From contig SCFE01000037.1 in the NCBI GenBank assembly GCA_004352715.1, positions 1 through 44,033 on the forward strand: DNA of 44,033 nt. Reading direction: 5' to 3'. Both the position numbers and the translations under genes were made by a program. The DNA is from Hofstenia miamia. Lineage: Eukaryota; Xenacoelomorpha; Acoela. A model generated the notes under the pieces. That model was given only the letters and a program-made list of their open reading frames with translations. It was not told the origin of the DNA and ran no database searches. Of the stretch, positions 8,450 to 19,435 are shown piece by piece; within the stretch, counting starts at the first letter, position 1; the number at the start of each line of letters is the position of its first letter.

Positions 8450-9530
8450 GTCTATCTCCCAAACTGCATAGTCTTTTGAATAACTTAGAAATAACTAACA
8501 TTAATTTCTGTTGATTCATGACTAATTACTTTTTAGGTAACTATTGACTCTAGTTTGATCATGGGCATCAGCCTGATGCTGAATCCATTTGCCAACATTC
8601 CATCTGTTGTAATGTTCTCAGATGCTGATGACTCAGCTCATACTCAAAGAGGAAGAGCATTATGTGTACCCTACTTATTAGTGAATAAATAAACAAGACA
8701 CTATTTGACTTATTCTCATTCTCATTGTGTAATAACATTTACTAACATAGACTACTGCTATGAATTCACCTAGCTGCTTTACCGCACATTAACATGTTTA
8801 AAAACATATATACCACTATAAAATATAAACAGCTTCCTAAACTACCTTTAAGAATAAAATATGATAACTAATCATCTAATAAATTTGGTCTCTTATTGAT
8901 CATTTATAGTCATTAGAATTTGAATCTAAAATAAGATATATAAGTAATCCTAGTGTTGGCTACTATGCCTTTATAAAATTTATTACTACATGTAAAATGA
9001 GTTTGAACAATAATGAGCTAAGCACAATTAGAAAAACCCTATACCTATCCATAACCTAAATGCAGTTCACAATCAGGGACTCAGACATAAATAGTCATCA
9101 TTGCCATGGTTTCCTGATTATTACAATGCATGAAATACTTAGCGTCACATTTTTTTAATAAATCAAACTGGCAATGAGAAAAGATAAATGTAATTCTGAA
9201 GAATTTATTTCATCACTAATTATGTTGCTTAGTAGCTATTCATACTAAATTTTTACAAACATATTTGCATTGAAAACAAGTACCTGTCACTGTTCAATTT
9301 TTGATTTAACCACATAGAAGTTCAGTGTGTCATATGTCTGTAAACTAAAATAAACTTGGAGCAATTCATCCACTGATTTATGTCAAAAAGAGTTAGTGGC
9401 AGATATTTGTTTGTACAATTTATTAAATCAGTTCTGTTAACAAATCTTATTAAAATAGTAAAGCAGATTTTTCTTTTTATTCTTTTTCTTCATTTATTTC
9501 AATCTTAGTTGCTGTTGTTCTATAATAATG
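8450..9530 (+). repeat. Family F, copy 2
   Basis: Shares ordered landmarks with the other copies: ACTTTTTAGGTAA (8530), GGGCATCAGCCTGATGCTG (8563-8581), TTATGTGTACCCTAC (8660-8674, also in copy 4 as its complement), GAAAAACCCTA (9032), and the terminal CAATCTTAG region near 9500. More diverged than copies 3 and 4. The segment after TTTTTAG is open for about 50 codons, but this is not conserved between copies. Boundaries are approximate. Confidence 0.45.
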
Positions 9531-9744
9531 CTGCCATCATGTAGTAGAGTGAGAATAAAAAAACAATTACATTTTCAATTGATGCTAATGTATGTTAGAG
9601 ACTGATGCCTTTAAGCCACATTTGTTATAACATTTGCTCATTTCTATAATTTCATTTTATGTACATGCATAACACATAGTATGAATATTAGTCTAGCATT
9701 ACATCTAGTAACATGTGTAGCATCATCCAATATTAATAAGAAAA

Positions 9745-11440
9745 AAGCTGCAAATATTGCAGAAGAGACTAAGATTGAAAGAGAGTAAATTAAAAAATAT
9801 TACAATCAATTAGTTGCTATGATTTCAGATTAATTTGTAAAATGCAACCAAGAATAATATATGTGTCAATAAAAAGATAAATGTATCTGTTGATAAAAAT
9901 ACTTTTGACAAAACGACGCTTATGTAATTTTATCATCACCATCTTGGCAGAAGTTTGAAATTTAAATCAACAGGCACTTCTTTTGAAATACTATAAATAC
10001 ATTGAAACTTACTGTAAGCATTTGATAAAGAATTTTACTTAGAATTCTTATTTTTCATCTTATTAACAGTTTGATTATTTAGTACAATGTTGAGCTAATC
10101 AAGCAGTGTTTAGTAGTGGTCTGGATACATCACAGGGAACGATTCAAGGGTCTCTGTGCCAGACCATGAAAGTGCACTTAAGNNNNNNNNNNNNNNNNNN
10201 NNNNNNNNNNNNNNNNNNNNNNNNNNNNNNNNNNNNNNNNNNNNNNNNNNNNNNNNNNNNNNNNNNNNNNNNNNNNNNNNNNNNNNNNNNNNNNNNNNNN
10301 NNNNNNNNNNNNNNNNNNNNNNNNNNNNNNNNNNNNNNNNNNNNNNNNNNNNNNNNNNNNNNNNNNNNNNNNNNNNNNNNNNNNNNNNNNNNNNNNNNNN
10401 NNNNNNNNNNNNNNNNNNNNNNNNNNNNNNNNNNNNNNNNNNNNNNNNNNNNNNNNNNNNNNNNNNNNNNNNNNNNNNNNNNNNNNNNNNNNNNNNNNNN
10501 NNNNNNNNNNNNNNNNNNNNNNNNNNNNNNNNNNNNNNNNNNNNNNNNNNNNNNNNNNNNNNNNNNNNNNNNNNNNNNNNNNNNNNNNNNNNNNNNNNNN
10601 NNNNNNNNNNNNNNNNNNNNNNNNNNNNNNNNNNNNNNNNNNNNNNNNNNNNNNNNNNNNNNNNNNNNNNNNNNNNNNNNNNNNNNNNNNNNNNNNNNNN
10701 NNNNNNNNNNNNNNNNNNNNNNNNNNNNNNNNNNNTCTGTGCCAGACCATGAAAGTGCACTTAAGTTAGGTGTAAGGGTTTTCTCTCAATTAGCGGACTA
10801 GCATTTCTCTTCTACATGTATTAAATAACTAACTCTCAACAAATGGTTGGATAACCAAGCCTTAGGAATTATATTAATATTGTTTTAGATCTAAATTAGT
10901 GACCTATAATCGACTGATATAATGACCTTACATGTAGTAATTGTAAATGTAGGTTAGGAAGTTGTTCAATAAGAATTCATTTAACTATGCCAATATATTT
11001 TGGTAATGGCTACATATAGTATTGAATGAACAACTAGTAACAGTTTCTGGTTGCAAATGGATATAACACTTTTACACAATAGAGATTAAGTCGAGTTGTG
11101 CCAGGTCTTGAGGAAGCACTGAGCTAATGTAGGGTACACATAAGCTATCTTGATTGAGCTGAGAAGTGGCACTCAAGCAATGGATGGAGGGGTGAAATTG
11201 GATGTGGAGATCTGCTTCAGGCAGATGCCCACTAGAAGATCACTACAGAGGTTACTGCATGGCTTCGTCACCTAAAAAGTGAATAGTTAATTGAGGTTAC
11301 ATAATGTAATAGAAGAAACTAGTCAAGCAGTAACAATAAGTAAATCCTTACCCGCAATAACACAGCTAATGTTATAAGGTAACAGTAGATTAACAGTGAT
11401 AAAGCCTGGTAGAGGATATTACAAATGGTAATAATTTGCT
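9745..11440 (-). repeat. Family F, copy 4 (left arm of a large inverted repeat)
   Basis: The reverse complement aligns through most of its length with 12378-13490: for example AGACCATGAAAGTGCACTT here versus its complement at 13051-13069, CCACTACTAAACAC, AGTAAAATTCTTTATCAA, and the AGATCTCCACATCC block. By eye the similarity is roughly 85%. A 553-bp N run (10183-10735) interrupts it. Read on the minus strand it contains GGTAAGGATTTACTTATTG ... CACTTTTTAGGTGACG, which looks like a short intron, and AGGTGACGAAGCCATGCAGT. Confidence 0.6.
10183..10735. other. Assembly gap (553 N) with identical flanks
   Basis: The 27 bases before the gap (from TCTGTGCCAGACC through CACTTAAG, 10153-10182) recur directly after it (10736-10765). 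Such overlapping flanks suggest the contigs actually overlap and the gap length is not real. Frames running through it are artefacts. Confidence 0.85.
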
Positions 11441-12164
11441 AACAACCAAAACCTATTAGAATATCAACCATTCATTGCAGAAAAAAATATGCATAGTAAA
11501 TTTTAGGTATGGAAATATATATATATATACATATATAATGAAAAAATGTAAATCATGTTATATCTTCAATAAATGACTGGTATACTATCTTTGTTAAATT
11601 ATTTCTAATGTCATATCAAACAAAAACTTCTACTACTTTAAGCAAGTACTGTGTGAATTTATTGGGTCAAAAATGTTATGTCTAGTTTCCATGGAGATTG
11701 TAATCACTAAAAAACACAGGTCAAGAATGAAGGAGGAATAGTGAATTAACTAAGAACAAAAGGGAATTCAAAAAATATGTGGAAAATAAATAATGTAATA
11801 ATATTGTATTTTAAAAGTACTTTGTTCTACTAAATGAGTCATATCTATTGAAAATAGCCATGTTTTGATCAACATCATGATTATTCTGGTTGATAAGGGT
11901 GAATTGAAGTGAAAGCTTGGTATGGATGTATGTTTATCATTGAATTTTACAAAATATCCATTTAAATTTGGATTTTTATCCAACTTAGCTGAATTGTTAG
12001 CACTGCAAGCCAATACTTTGCATTGATTTCAATCCCAAAATACATATAAAGCTGGGGAGAGGGCTTTAGTATAAATCTCAAATTATGTCTACACATAGAA
12101 AAATTTTCTTTACTTTGATTACTTGAATTTAATGTTTTTGCTTTCATTGTTTGTACTAATTTGC
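11441..12164. other. AT-rich spacer between the inverted F copies
   Basis: No recognisable gene. Contains a short (TA)n tract (11514-11537). Minus-strand frames at 11768-12013 and 11962-12174 overlap each other and show no family features. Confidence 0.4.
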
Positions 12165-12377
12165 AATATTTCACATGTTTTTAATATTTCTGGTTTCTAA
12201 CTCTTGTATTTTAATCAAGCACATATTAATATTCAAAATATGAATTCTAAGTAAAATTCTTTATCAACTTCTTACAGTGTTTTAATCTATTTATAGTATT
12301 TCCAAAANAATATTTCACATGTTTTTAATATTTCTGGTTTCTAACTCTTGTATTTTAATCAAGCACATATTAATATT
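12165..12377. repeat. Short duplications around single-N join
   Basis: Block X (69 bp) occurs at 12165-12233 and again directly after the N at 12309-12377. Block Y (74 bp) occurs at 12234-12307, ending at the N, and again at 13172-13245 inside F copy 3. The pattern X-Y-N-X is what unmerged contig ends produce, so local order here is doubtful. Confidence 0.75.
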
Positions 12378-12611
12378 TGTGTAATATCCTCTACCAGGCA
12401 TTATCACTGTTTATCTACTGTTTCTTTATAACATTAGCTGTGTTATTGCAGGTAAGGATTTACTTGTTGTTACTGCTTGACTAGTTTCTTCTGTTAACTT
12501 ATGTAACCTAGAATTTACTGCTCACTTTTTAGGTGACGAAGCCATGCAGTAACCTCTATAACAATCTCCTAGTGGGCATCTGCCCAAAGCGGATCTCCAC
12601 ATCCAGTTTCA

Positions 12612-13001
12612 NNNNNNNNNNNNNNNNNNNNNNNNNNNNNNNNNNNNNNNNNNNNNNNNNNNNNNNNNNNNNNNNNNNNNNNNNNNNNNNNNNNNNNNNN
12701 NNNNNNNNNNNNNNNNNNNNNNNNNNNNNNNNNNNNNNNNNNNNNNNNNNNNNNNNNNNNNNNNNNNNNNNNNNNNNNNNNNNNNNNNNNNNNNNNNNNN
12801 NNNNNNNNNNNNNNNNNNNNNNNNNNNNNNNNNNNNNNNNNNNNNNNNNNNNNNNNNNNNNNNNNNNNNNNNNNNNNNNNNNNNNNNNNNNNNNNNNNNN
12901 NNNNNNNNNNNNNNNNNNNNNNNNNNNNNNNNNNNNNNNNNNNNNNNNNNNNNNNNNNNNNNNNNNNNNNNNNNNNNNNNNNNNNNNNNNNNNNNNNNNN
13001 N
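12612..13001. other. Assembly gap (390 N)
   Basis: The gap lies inside family F copy 3. By comparison with copy 4 it should contain the counterpart of roughly 10800-11200. Confidence 0.9.
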
Positions 13002-13280
13002 TGAAATGCTAGTCAGCTAATCAAGAGAAAACCCCTACACCTAACATATGTGCACTTTCATGATCTGGCACAGAGACCCTAGAATCGTTCCCTGTGATGT
13101 ATCCAGACCACTACTAAACACCACTCAATTAGCTCAACATTGTACTAAATATTCAAACTGTTAATGAGAAACAAAATATGAATTCTAAGTAAAATTCTTT
13201 ATCAACTTCTTACAGTGTTTTAATCTATTTATAGTATTTCCAAAAGAAGTACCTGTCGATTCAAATTTAAACTTTCTGCC

Positions 13281-13291
13281 AAGATGGCGGC
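13281..13291 (+). promoter_or_regulatory. YY1-type motif AAGATGGCGGC in family F
   Basis: This matches the classical YY1 binding consensus and carries the only CpG nearby. Copy 4 has the decayed version (AAGATGGTG on its sense strand, near 9950). YY1 sites are known at the starts of several retrotransposons and of ribosomal/mitochondrial protein genes; a role here is inference. Confidence 0.35.
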
Positions 13292-13549
13292 TAAAAATAA
13301 TGTAAGCATCATTTAGTCAAAAGTATTTTAATTGACAGACACAAATATCTCTTTTTTGACACATGTTGTTTCTTAGTTGCATTTTACAAATAAATCTGAA
13401 ATAATAACAATTGATTTAATTACAATATTTTTAATCAACTTCTTTTTGATCTTAATCTCTTCTTGCAAAGTTTGCAGATTATTTCTGATTTCATTTGGAT
13501 GATGCTACATTTGTATTTTTTTTAGCAATATTCAACATAACACTTGACA

Positions 13550-14890
13550 TATGGCTGATATTTTGGAGCTCCTATTCTTACAAAATATTAGTTTGCATTT
13601 TTTTCAAAATTCTTAGCAATCTATCTTTAAAATACTATGTGCCCATATTTTTACATGTGAATAAATACACCATTTACAAGCATTTGAAATTTGTATGTTT
13701 AGAAGGTGATTTCAAAAACTCACAGATTGAAGGCACTGTGTTTTGGTTTCAAAATGCATCTACAAGCAAATTACAAGGCATGATGATACTTTTGTTTTCA
13801 TAACCCATCTATTTTATAATATTTCACATTTAATTGAGTATGCATTTAAATTGCTGCTTCAAACTTAATAATACATAATGAATTTTGCTATGATAAATAT
13901 TTTGTTTGATCACATGCATTTTAAAATTTCTATTTTTTAACTAGTAGCTTACTGAAACTATAAATTATACAAAATAATTTTCACTTTGTTGTTCCATTAG
14001 GAGGATATTAACTGAATATGTAGTAAATTTTTCAGGTCATACCAGAGTTTATACTGTGGTTAAGCAAACAATTCCCCTGGAATATCTATCAAAATAGTCA
14101 TTTTAATTAATTTCCCAAGTAAGCTCATTTTTCCCAACTTTGATGGTGCATGTACTACATTTATTTTATTTCAAACTCTACCATTGTTAAGTATTTTGCT
14201 TTCTTGAAGGTTTTATCCACATTAATAAAAGGAATTATTGCATTAAGGAGCTATTAATTTAGCACATGGAATCAAAGTGATCTTCCTTGTTAATAATAAT
14301 TTCATCACACAGTGGTTTGGCATGAAGAAATCAAATGATAGTTGATATTAAGTGATGCTTTCCATGATGTAAAGAATAGCAAAAATTGGTGAATAATGTA
14401 CTCAAAGATTGAAGGCAATGTTGTTTGGTTTCAAATGCATCTATACACAAATAACAGAGTATGCTGATACTTTTGTTTCATAACACATCTATATTATAAT
14501 ATTTCACATTTAAATGAGAATGTTTTTAAATTTTCACTTCAAACAGATTTTTGCTATGTTGAATATTTTGTTTAATAGTATGAATTTTAAATTTTCCATT
14601 TTTATAACTAGTAGATTACTGAAACTATTAATTATACACATTAATTTTTGCAATATTGTGTCATTTGGATGATATTAACCAGATATGCATTAATATTTCC
14701 AATCATAGGAAAGTTTATACAATGGTTATACAATGTTATAGATGTTGTTTTTTACCTATATATTATTATTTCACAATTTTCTCAAAAATCTTTGTGATCC
14801 ACCTTTGAAATACCATGCACCTGCATTTTTTGCTTGTGAATAATAGACTATTTACAAACATTTGTATGTTTAGAATGCAACCCCAACATG
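13550..14890. repeat. Old AT-rich duplications (A-B ... B'-A')
   Basis: Block B (about 13718-14060) and B' (about 14398-14740) align over about 340 bp (shared strings AGATTGAAGGCA, CACATTTAA, ACTAGTAG). Block A (about 13575-13715) and A' (about 14745-14885) also align. All are direct. There is no coding content beyond chance frames. This may be an old satellite-like or duplicated transposon tail. Confidence 0.55.
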
Positions 14891-15732
14891 GAATTGTGAT
14901 TAGTTTAACAATTGGAAATCATATCTAGCAATAGAAAAAAAGTTGATGTCAACTACAAGATGGTGAATAATGAGTTTGTTATCATTTCTATACCAACTAC
15001 AATATGGGCAAATAAGGAATACATACATTAAAGCTAAAAAAGCAGAAATGCCATGTAATTTATACAGCCACACAAGAGTCATAAACCAACAAATAGCTGA
15101 AAAAGGTGACCAAAGTAGAAAAAGTACTTGAAAGCAGAAAATATTTTCCCATTTTGTATTTGTGAAAAACAAATTAAATGTTTGGAATTTTGTACAATGA
15201 AATAACAGCATATTTGAAAAGCAAAATGTAGCCTTTTACATGTAATGTTTAGATTTCCTGAAAAACATATTTAATTAGGACAACTAATCATTAGCAATGC
15301 CTGGAATTTTTTATTGAAAAGAACACTAATTATTTGCAAAAACATAATGTGAATTAAGTCAGAAGTATATTATCACAAATGTGATGGAACCCAAATTAGT
15401 CAGCTAGTGTATATTAACAATTGTGTATGTAAACAATAGCAAGCATGCAAACAAAAATGGGCACATAAATAAGTATATGAATCATTGTAAAATGTGTAAA
15501 CTAAATTGGCCCCCACATAAATAATTGAGTCACTATACCAAGTATATGTTTATGAATCATTGTAAAATGGGCCCTCACAAATATTATTGTGTCAGTAATT
15601 ACATTGCCACTAGATGGCATTGCAAACCCATCATCAATATCAGTGACCTACATAGGCCATGAGTGAGAATGTCTGAAAAGTGATATTTGTGTAGCCTCCC
15701 CTAGACATATATAACTACTCAGCTTTGCTATG
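14891..15732. other. AT-rich interval with a short direct repeat
   Basis: No gene recognised; the 103-codon minus frame 14900-15211 is hydrophobic and lacks family features. A weak direct repeat (shared ATGAATCATTGTAAAATG) occurs at about 15477 and 15550. Confidence 0.4.
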
Positions 15733-16105
15733 TCACAGGTAGTTATGATCCAACATGGCTTTCAACTGGAGACTTTTATTCACTAGATGCTTTGCATTCA
15801 GTGAGTATGCCTGTGTACTCCAATATAATTTTGGATTTTTATAGCAGCCAGCAGGTGCTCTCTTAGTTACCACTGTTAGTAGTCTTGATTTGCCAAAGTG
15901 GGAGGGGCACAAACCTCTCAACTGAAGTCTGGCCTTCAGCTTCACTCTGCTGATCAGACTTAACATATGTCAGATGTTTCTCAAGATCAAACTGGCCAGG
16001 CCCACTTTTAGGGGTGTATGGTCCAGGCCCTGATTGTGGTTCCACCCACTGATTTAGTCTGTTGACTTCTGCAGTAACCTCATTAATAAAAATGCTGTTT
16101 TTCAC
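15733..16105 (-). other. Unrecognised overlapping minus-strand frames
   Basis: Two frames overlap: 15863-16105 (80 codons, with the Gly/Pro-rich QSGPGPYTPKSGPGQFD) and 15733-15966 (77 codons). They could be one frameshifted coding remnant, the first continuing into the second near 15900. Amino-acid content is ordinary, but I recognise no domain. An exon or element fragment is possible; chance cannot be excluded. Confidence 0.2.
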
Positions 16106-16188
16106 TCATAATAAGGTCAGAAAAATAATAATGTACAATCATTAAAACACATATTTAGATCAAAAATGGAATCAAGTGGGCATAGCCC

Positions 16189-16404
16189 ATGGGTCTGTTT
16201 GGACCAAATTCATGTTGGGTCGAGTTATTAAGCTTATATTCAGGCCAAAAAACATTTTTGGATAATACTTTTGACAATGTAGTTTTTTACCAGTTGACAC
16301 ATCAGAGGAAGGAAACTATACATGACTTGCTCTTGGATATAGATAAGCAGATTATGCAACACATGCATGAAGATGTAAAGGCAGTTGCTATCATTCTGGA
16401 CTGA
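16189..16404 (+). other. Unrecognised 71-codon frame
   Basis: Encodes QLTHQRKETIHDLLLDIDK and a soluble-looking C-terminus ending AVAIILD. Helix-rich and charged, unlike most chance frames here, but no family is recognised. The ATG is assumed. Confidence 0.2.
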
Positions 16405-16620
16405 ATATTAATGTTGCTTATTACAAGATAGGTTTTAGAATATATCAGCATCACATTGTATCACTAATTGTGATTTGTGAAGTGAGTTGCTTGCTACAAG
16501 GATTGTGATCTTTCTATTACTAGTGATAACCTATTGGCTTTCTTGAATATACATAAAAATTAATTTCAAGCATTGTCACAGCAATGAATTTTGCCAAATG
16601 AGTAATAGTCAACTACAGAG

Positions 16621-16722
16621 AGACTTCTTTTGGTTAATTTTTATACAGCAAGCTTAGACTTTTCTTGGTTATTTTTATAGAGCAAGCTCAGACTTTTCTT
16701 GGTTATTTTAAAGAATAAGCTT
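16621..16722. repeat. Three-copy tandem repeat, ~35 bp
   Basis: Units start at 16621, 16656 and 16690, each AGACTT(T/C)TTT/C..GGTTA...AAGCTY. They are imperfect (35, 34 and 33 bp). Confidence 0.8.
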
Positions 16723-17690
16723 AGAATAAGAAACAGTTGAGGCATTTGAATTACTAAATTCCTTATCATAACTTGCAATTGTTAAGAGATTCTACAATTT
16801 CTATATATAATGATACAGTTGGTTTGTTTTATTTTTGTTATTTTTTTCATACAAAAATAGCATTTGATATTCATTAGTAAAAAACTGGATCACAAAAACA
16901 TGGGAAATTTTCATTTCCTTATAAATTTATGATCATTATGCTTATACAATGGTAGCAAGAAAGCATTACTAATAATATTTTTTGTCATAATAATGTTGTT
17001 TCTAATTATTCAAAATTGAATAAATTCCAGGAGCAGTTCAGTAGTTGTAGATTCAGGCCAAATTTGGGTCTGGCACTTCATTTTCAAAATACGGACTTTT
17101 TTGTGATAATTGAGATACAAATTCCTACAAACTATCAATATACAATGAATATTTATATAGTATTGTGACACTATTAGCACGTGTAAATGTATTCATGTAA
17201 TAAGTTTGGTATTAACTCAATATTTTCTGACGCCTTCTGACTGTTCATTAAGTGGCACTTTTATACTGAGCTTATTGGTGCTTGTGCTTTATCATTTTTT
17301 TGCACCACTTATGCAGGTTGCGCTTATCAATGCACTGGTTCACTAACATAAATATCCCTCAATATAGACTCTTGAAATCACTTGCAATGGATTCCTAGTT
17401 TCATAAAACGTAGAAATCCGTTGAGAAAACACTTGAGATAATTTTTGTGTCTTTCCACCTCATCAGGGATACTGTGTTTAGACCAAGCACACAACTTTAA
17501 AGAAAATGCTTTTAACTTTTGTTCTACACTAGTTGTTAATCAAAAATGCAAAAGGAAAACAAGCAAATGTATTTCAAATGTATCTAAATTTTCGTTTCAT
17601 TTAAAACAATTAGTCATCAATTCTATTATGCATTATTTGACGTCCTCATACTGACAATAGGGTTTGCATCCGGATAAATAGTAGACATTC
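16723..17690. other. AT-rich interval; CpG returns near 17.2 kb
   Basis: No gene recognised. CpG dinucleotides, nearly absent to the left, become regular from about 17170 onward (for example ACACGTG-type, GACGCC, GCGCTT). Confidence 0.4.
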
Positions 17691-17854
17691 ATGGATCTTA
17701 GAATTCCTGGTTGTCCGAACTTTAGATACGGGGAGAATTTGAATGGAAATTGGTTAGGCAAAGCAATACAATCTAGCACAAATATTCCCATTACATCGAG
17801 ACGCATTGACCAATTGACTTGCAAATTTTATGATATCATTGGTGAAACTTTTTN

Positions 17855-18158
17855 TAGACCTTTAATTGCACAAATAGTAAAGCTTAGATAAAAGAAACCA
17901 TCAATATTCATTTAGTTGCTATAGAACTTTATTTTTCAATAGAAATGCACACTGCTATTGTAGCATAATCCAATTAAATTGATAACATTGTAATGAAGAA
18001 GAAGAAAAACAATGTAAAACTCTAATCAGAAACTCAGATCAATTTATTAGAATTAGCACTAAATGATTTTGACAAATTGTAAAAGCAATTATCAGTCGCA
18101 ATTAATTTGACAAAACGCATGTGGACAATACGCTCTGCATTAATTTTAGCTAACCACG
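17855..18158. repeat. Duplicate block P flanked by single Ns
   Basis: This 304-bp block appears identical to 20227-20530 (offset 2372). It starts and ends at single-N joins (17854, 18159). Read as an unmerged contig or haplotype piece rather than a biological repeat, although a true repeat that broke the assembly is possible. Confidence 0.8.
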
Positions 18159-18711
18159 NGATTAACACAGCAGATATCGTCTCAGTCAATAGACCTCCCT
18201 GTATTCTAATATCTCTATGAGCAGTAATCATTCATAAAATTTATAAAAAAACATATTAAATATAATATAAGCTTTGATTATTGAACTAAAATTACACTAA
18301 AACCATACAAAGTATGAATAGGATAGGAATTTTGTTTGCACAGTGAAAGCAGTAATGCTAGCATTATTATGAAATAATTCTTCAAATTTTTTGTAACATT
18401 GCGATATTTTTATTAGCATTCTTAGACTTCTACTTAGCCTTAAATTAGCGCCTAGATTTTTGGAGCAAAATCTTGCAAGTATGAAATATATTCAAGCTTT
18501 TTAAGGAAAACTTAATTTGTAGGTCACCCAACAAAGCAACTAAACGGATTTGATGCCGAGGATTAAGAATGCACAAATTGAACTAAGAGTTACTTGCATT
18601 TAACATCAGTGCACTTAAAAATTGTACATAAACCAGAATTGGAAGCCAGCCGGAACTAGTCAGACTTAAAACAGCTATTGTTTGCTATTGCTTTGAGCTT
18701 CGATTACATCA

Positions 18712-19435
18712 ATTAAACAATGTGGTGTTACAGCATTTAGAAGAGACTCTCAACCGAACTAAGAGGCTTTCCCNAATTAATTTGACAAAACGCATGTGGA
18801 CAATACGCTCTGCATTAATTTTAGCTAACCACGTAGTTCACGCAGAACTTAATTACGTAGACATAAGAAATCAATCTGCGACTGGTACTTGTTTAATTGG
18901 TAAATATTGTTTAATGAAATTTTATATAAATAGAAACAAAGCGCTGTAAAGATGACGGAAATTTATCCTTTAGTAGTTTATCTATGCTTTGTGGTATTAT
19001 TAATTATATTTAAATGCGCAGCTAAGCATTCATTGTGTGTAATGATCGAGGGCTGTTTGTGAGGGATTGTTGTTAGATGTCAGCCTCGATAATTGCATGC
19101 AAATAGGTTATGGCTAGGAATAGGAACGTTTTTCTCGTGCTTAGCTGGCTACCACTCATTGGTATTACATGTAGTAACAAGTATGTGAAAGGCTGATAGC
19201 CACCATAGGTATGTTAATTACTAATACTATTTTATCTATCCAAATTAGTTGACCCTTAAGAGGCTGATAAGAGACCATGTTGATTATATCGTATCTATAT
19301 GTAGGTTAGAAGCTGCCATAGTTTATAGTTATCTTTTTATCTTGTCTGCAGCTAGTGTTGTTCTTTTTATGANATTAAACAATGTGGTGTTACAGCATTT
19401 AGAAGAGACTCTCAACCGAACTAAGAGGCTTTCCC
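18712..19435. repeat. Duplicate blocks R-N-Q-N-R around single Ns
   Basis: Block R (62 bp, 18712-18773) recurs at 19374-19435. Between them lies block Q (598 bp, 18775-19372), which appears identical to 20472-21069. Each border is a single N (18774, 19373). The simplest reading is that sequence on the two sides of R belongs together through R and Q was placed spuriously. Confidence 0.8.

Larger units (their letters stand above)
12378..13490 (+). repeat. Family F, copy 3 (right arm of inverted repeat, gapped)
   Basis: Mirrors copy 4. Runs from TGTAATATCCTCTACCAGGC-like sequence through GTAAGGATTTACTTG ... ACTTTTTAGGTGACGAAGCC (12455-12545), the GTGGGCATCTGCC block (12573), a 390-bp N run (12612-13001), GAGAAAACCCCTACACC (13025), the CCACTACTAAACAC block (about 13110), to ATCTTAATCTCTTCTTGC (13449-13466). 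The segment after TTTTTAG is open for 26 codons before the gap. No transposase or RT is seen in any copy, so it is either non-autonomous or the coding part is missing. Confidence 0.6.

Noticed and set aside
10106-10801. Long ORFs of about 190-230 codons on both strands
   Set aside because: They consist almost entirely of unknown residues from the 553-N gap.
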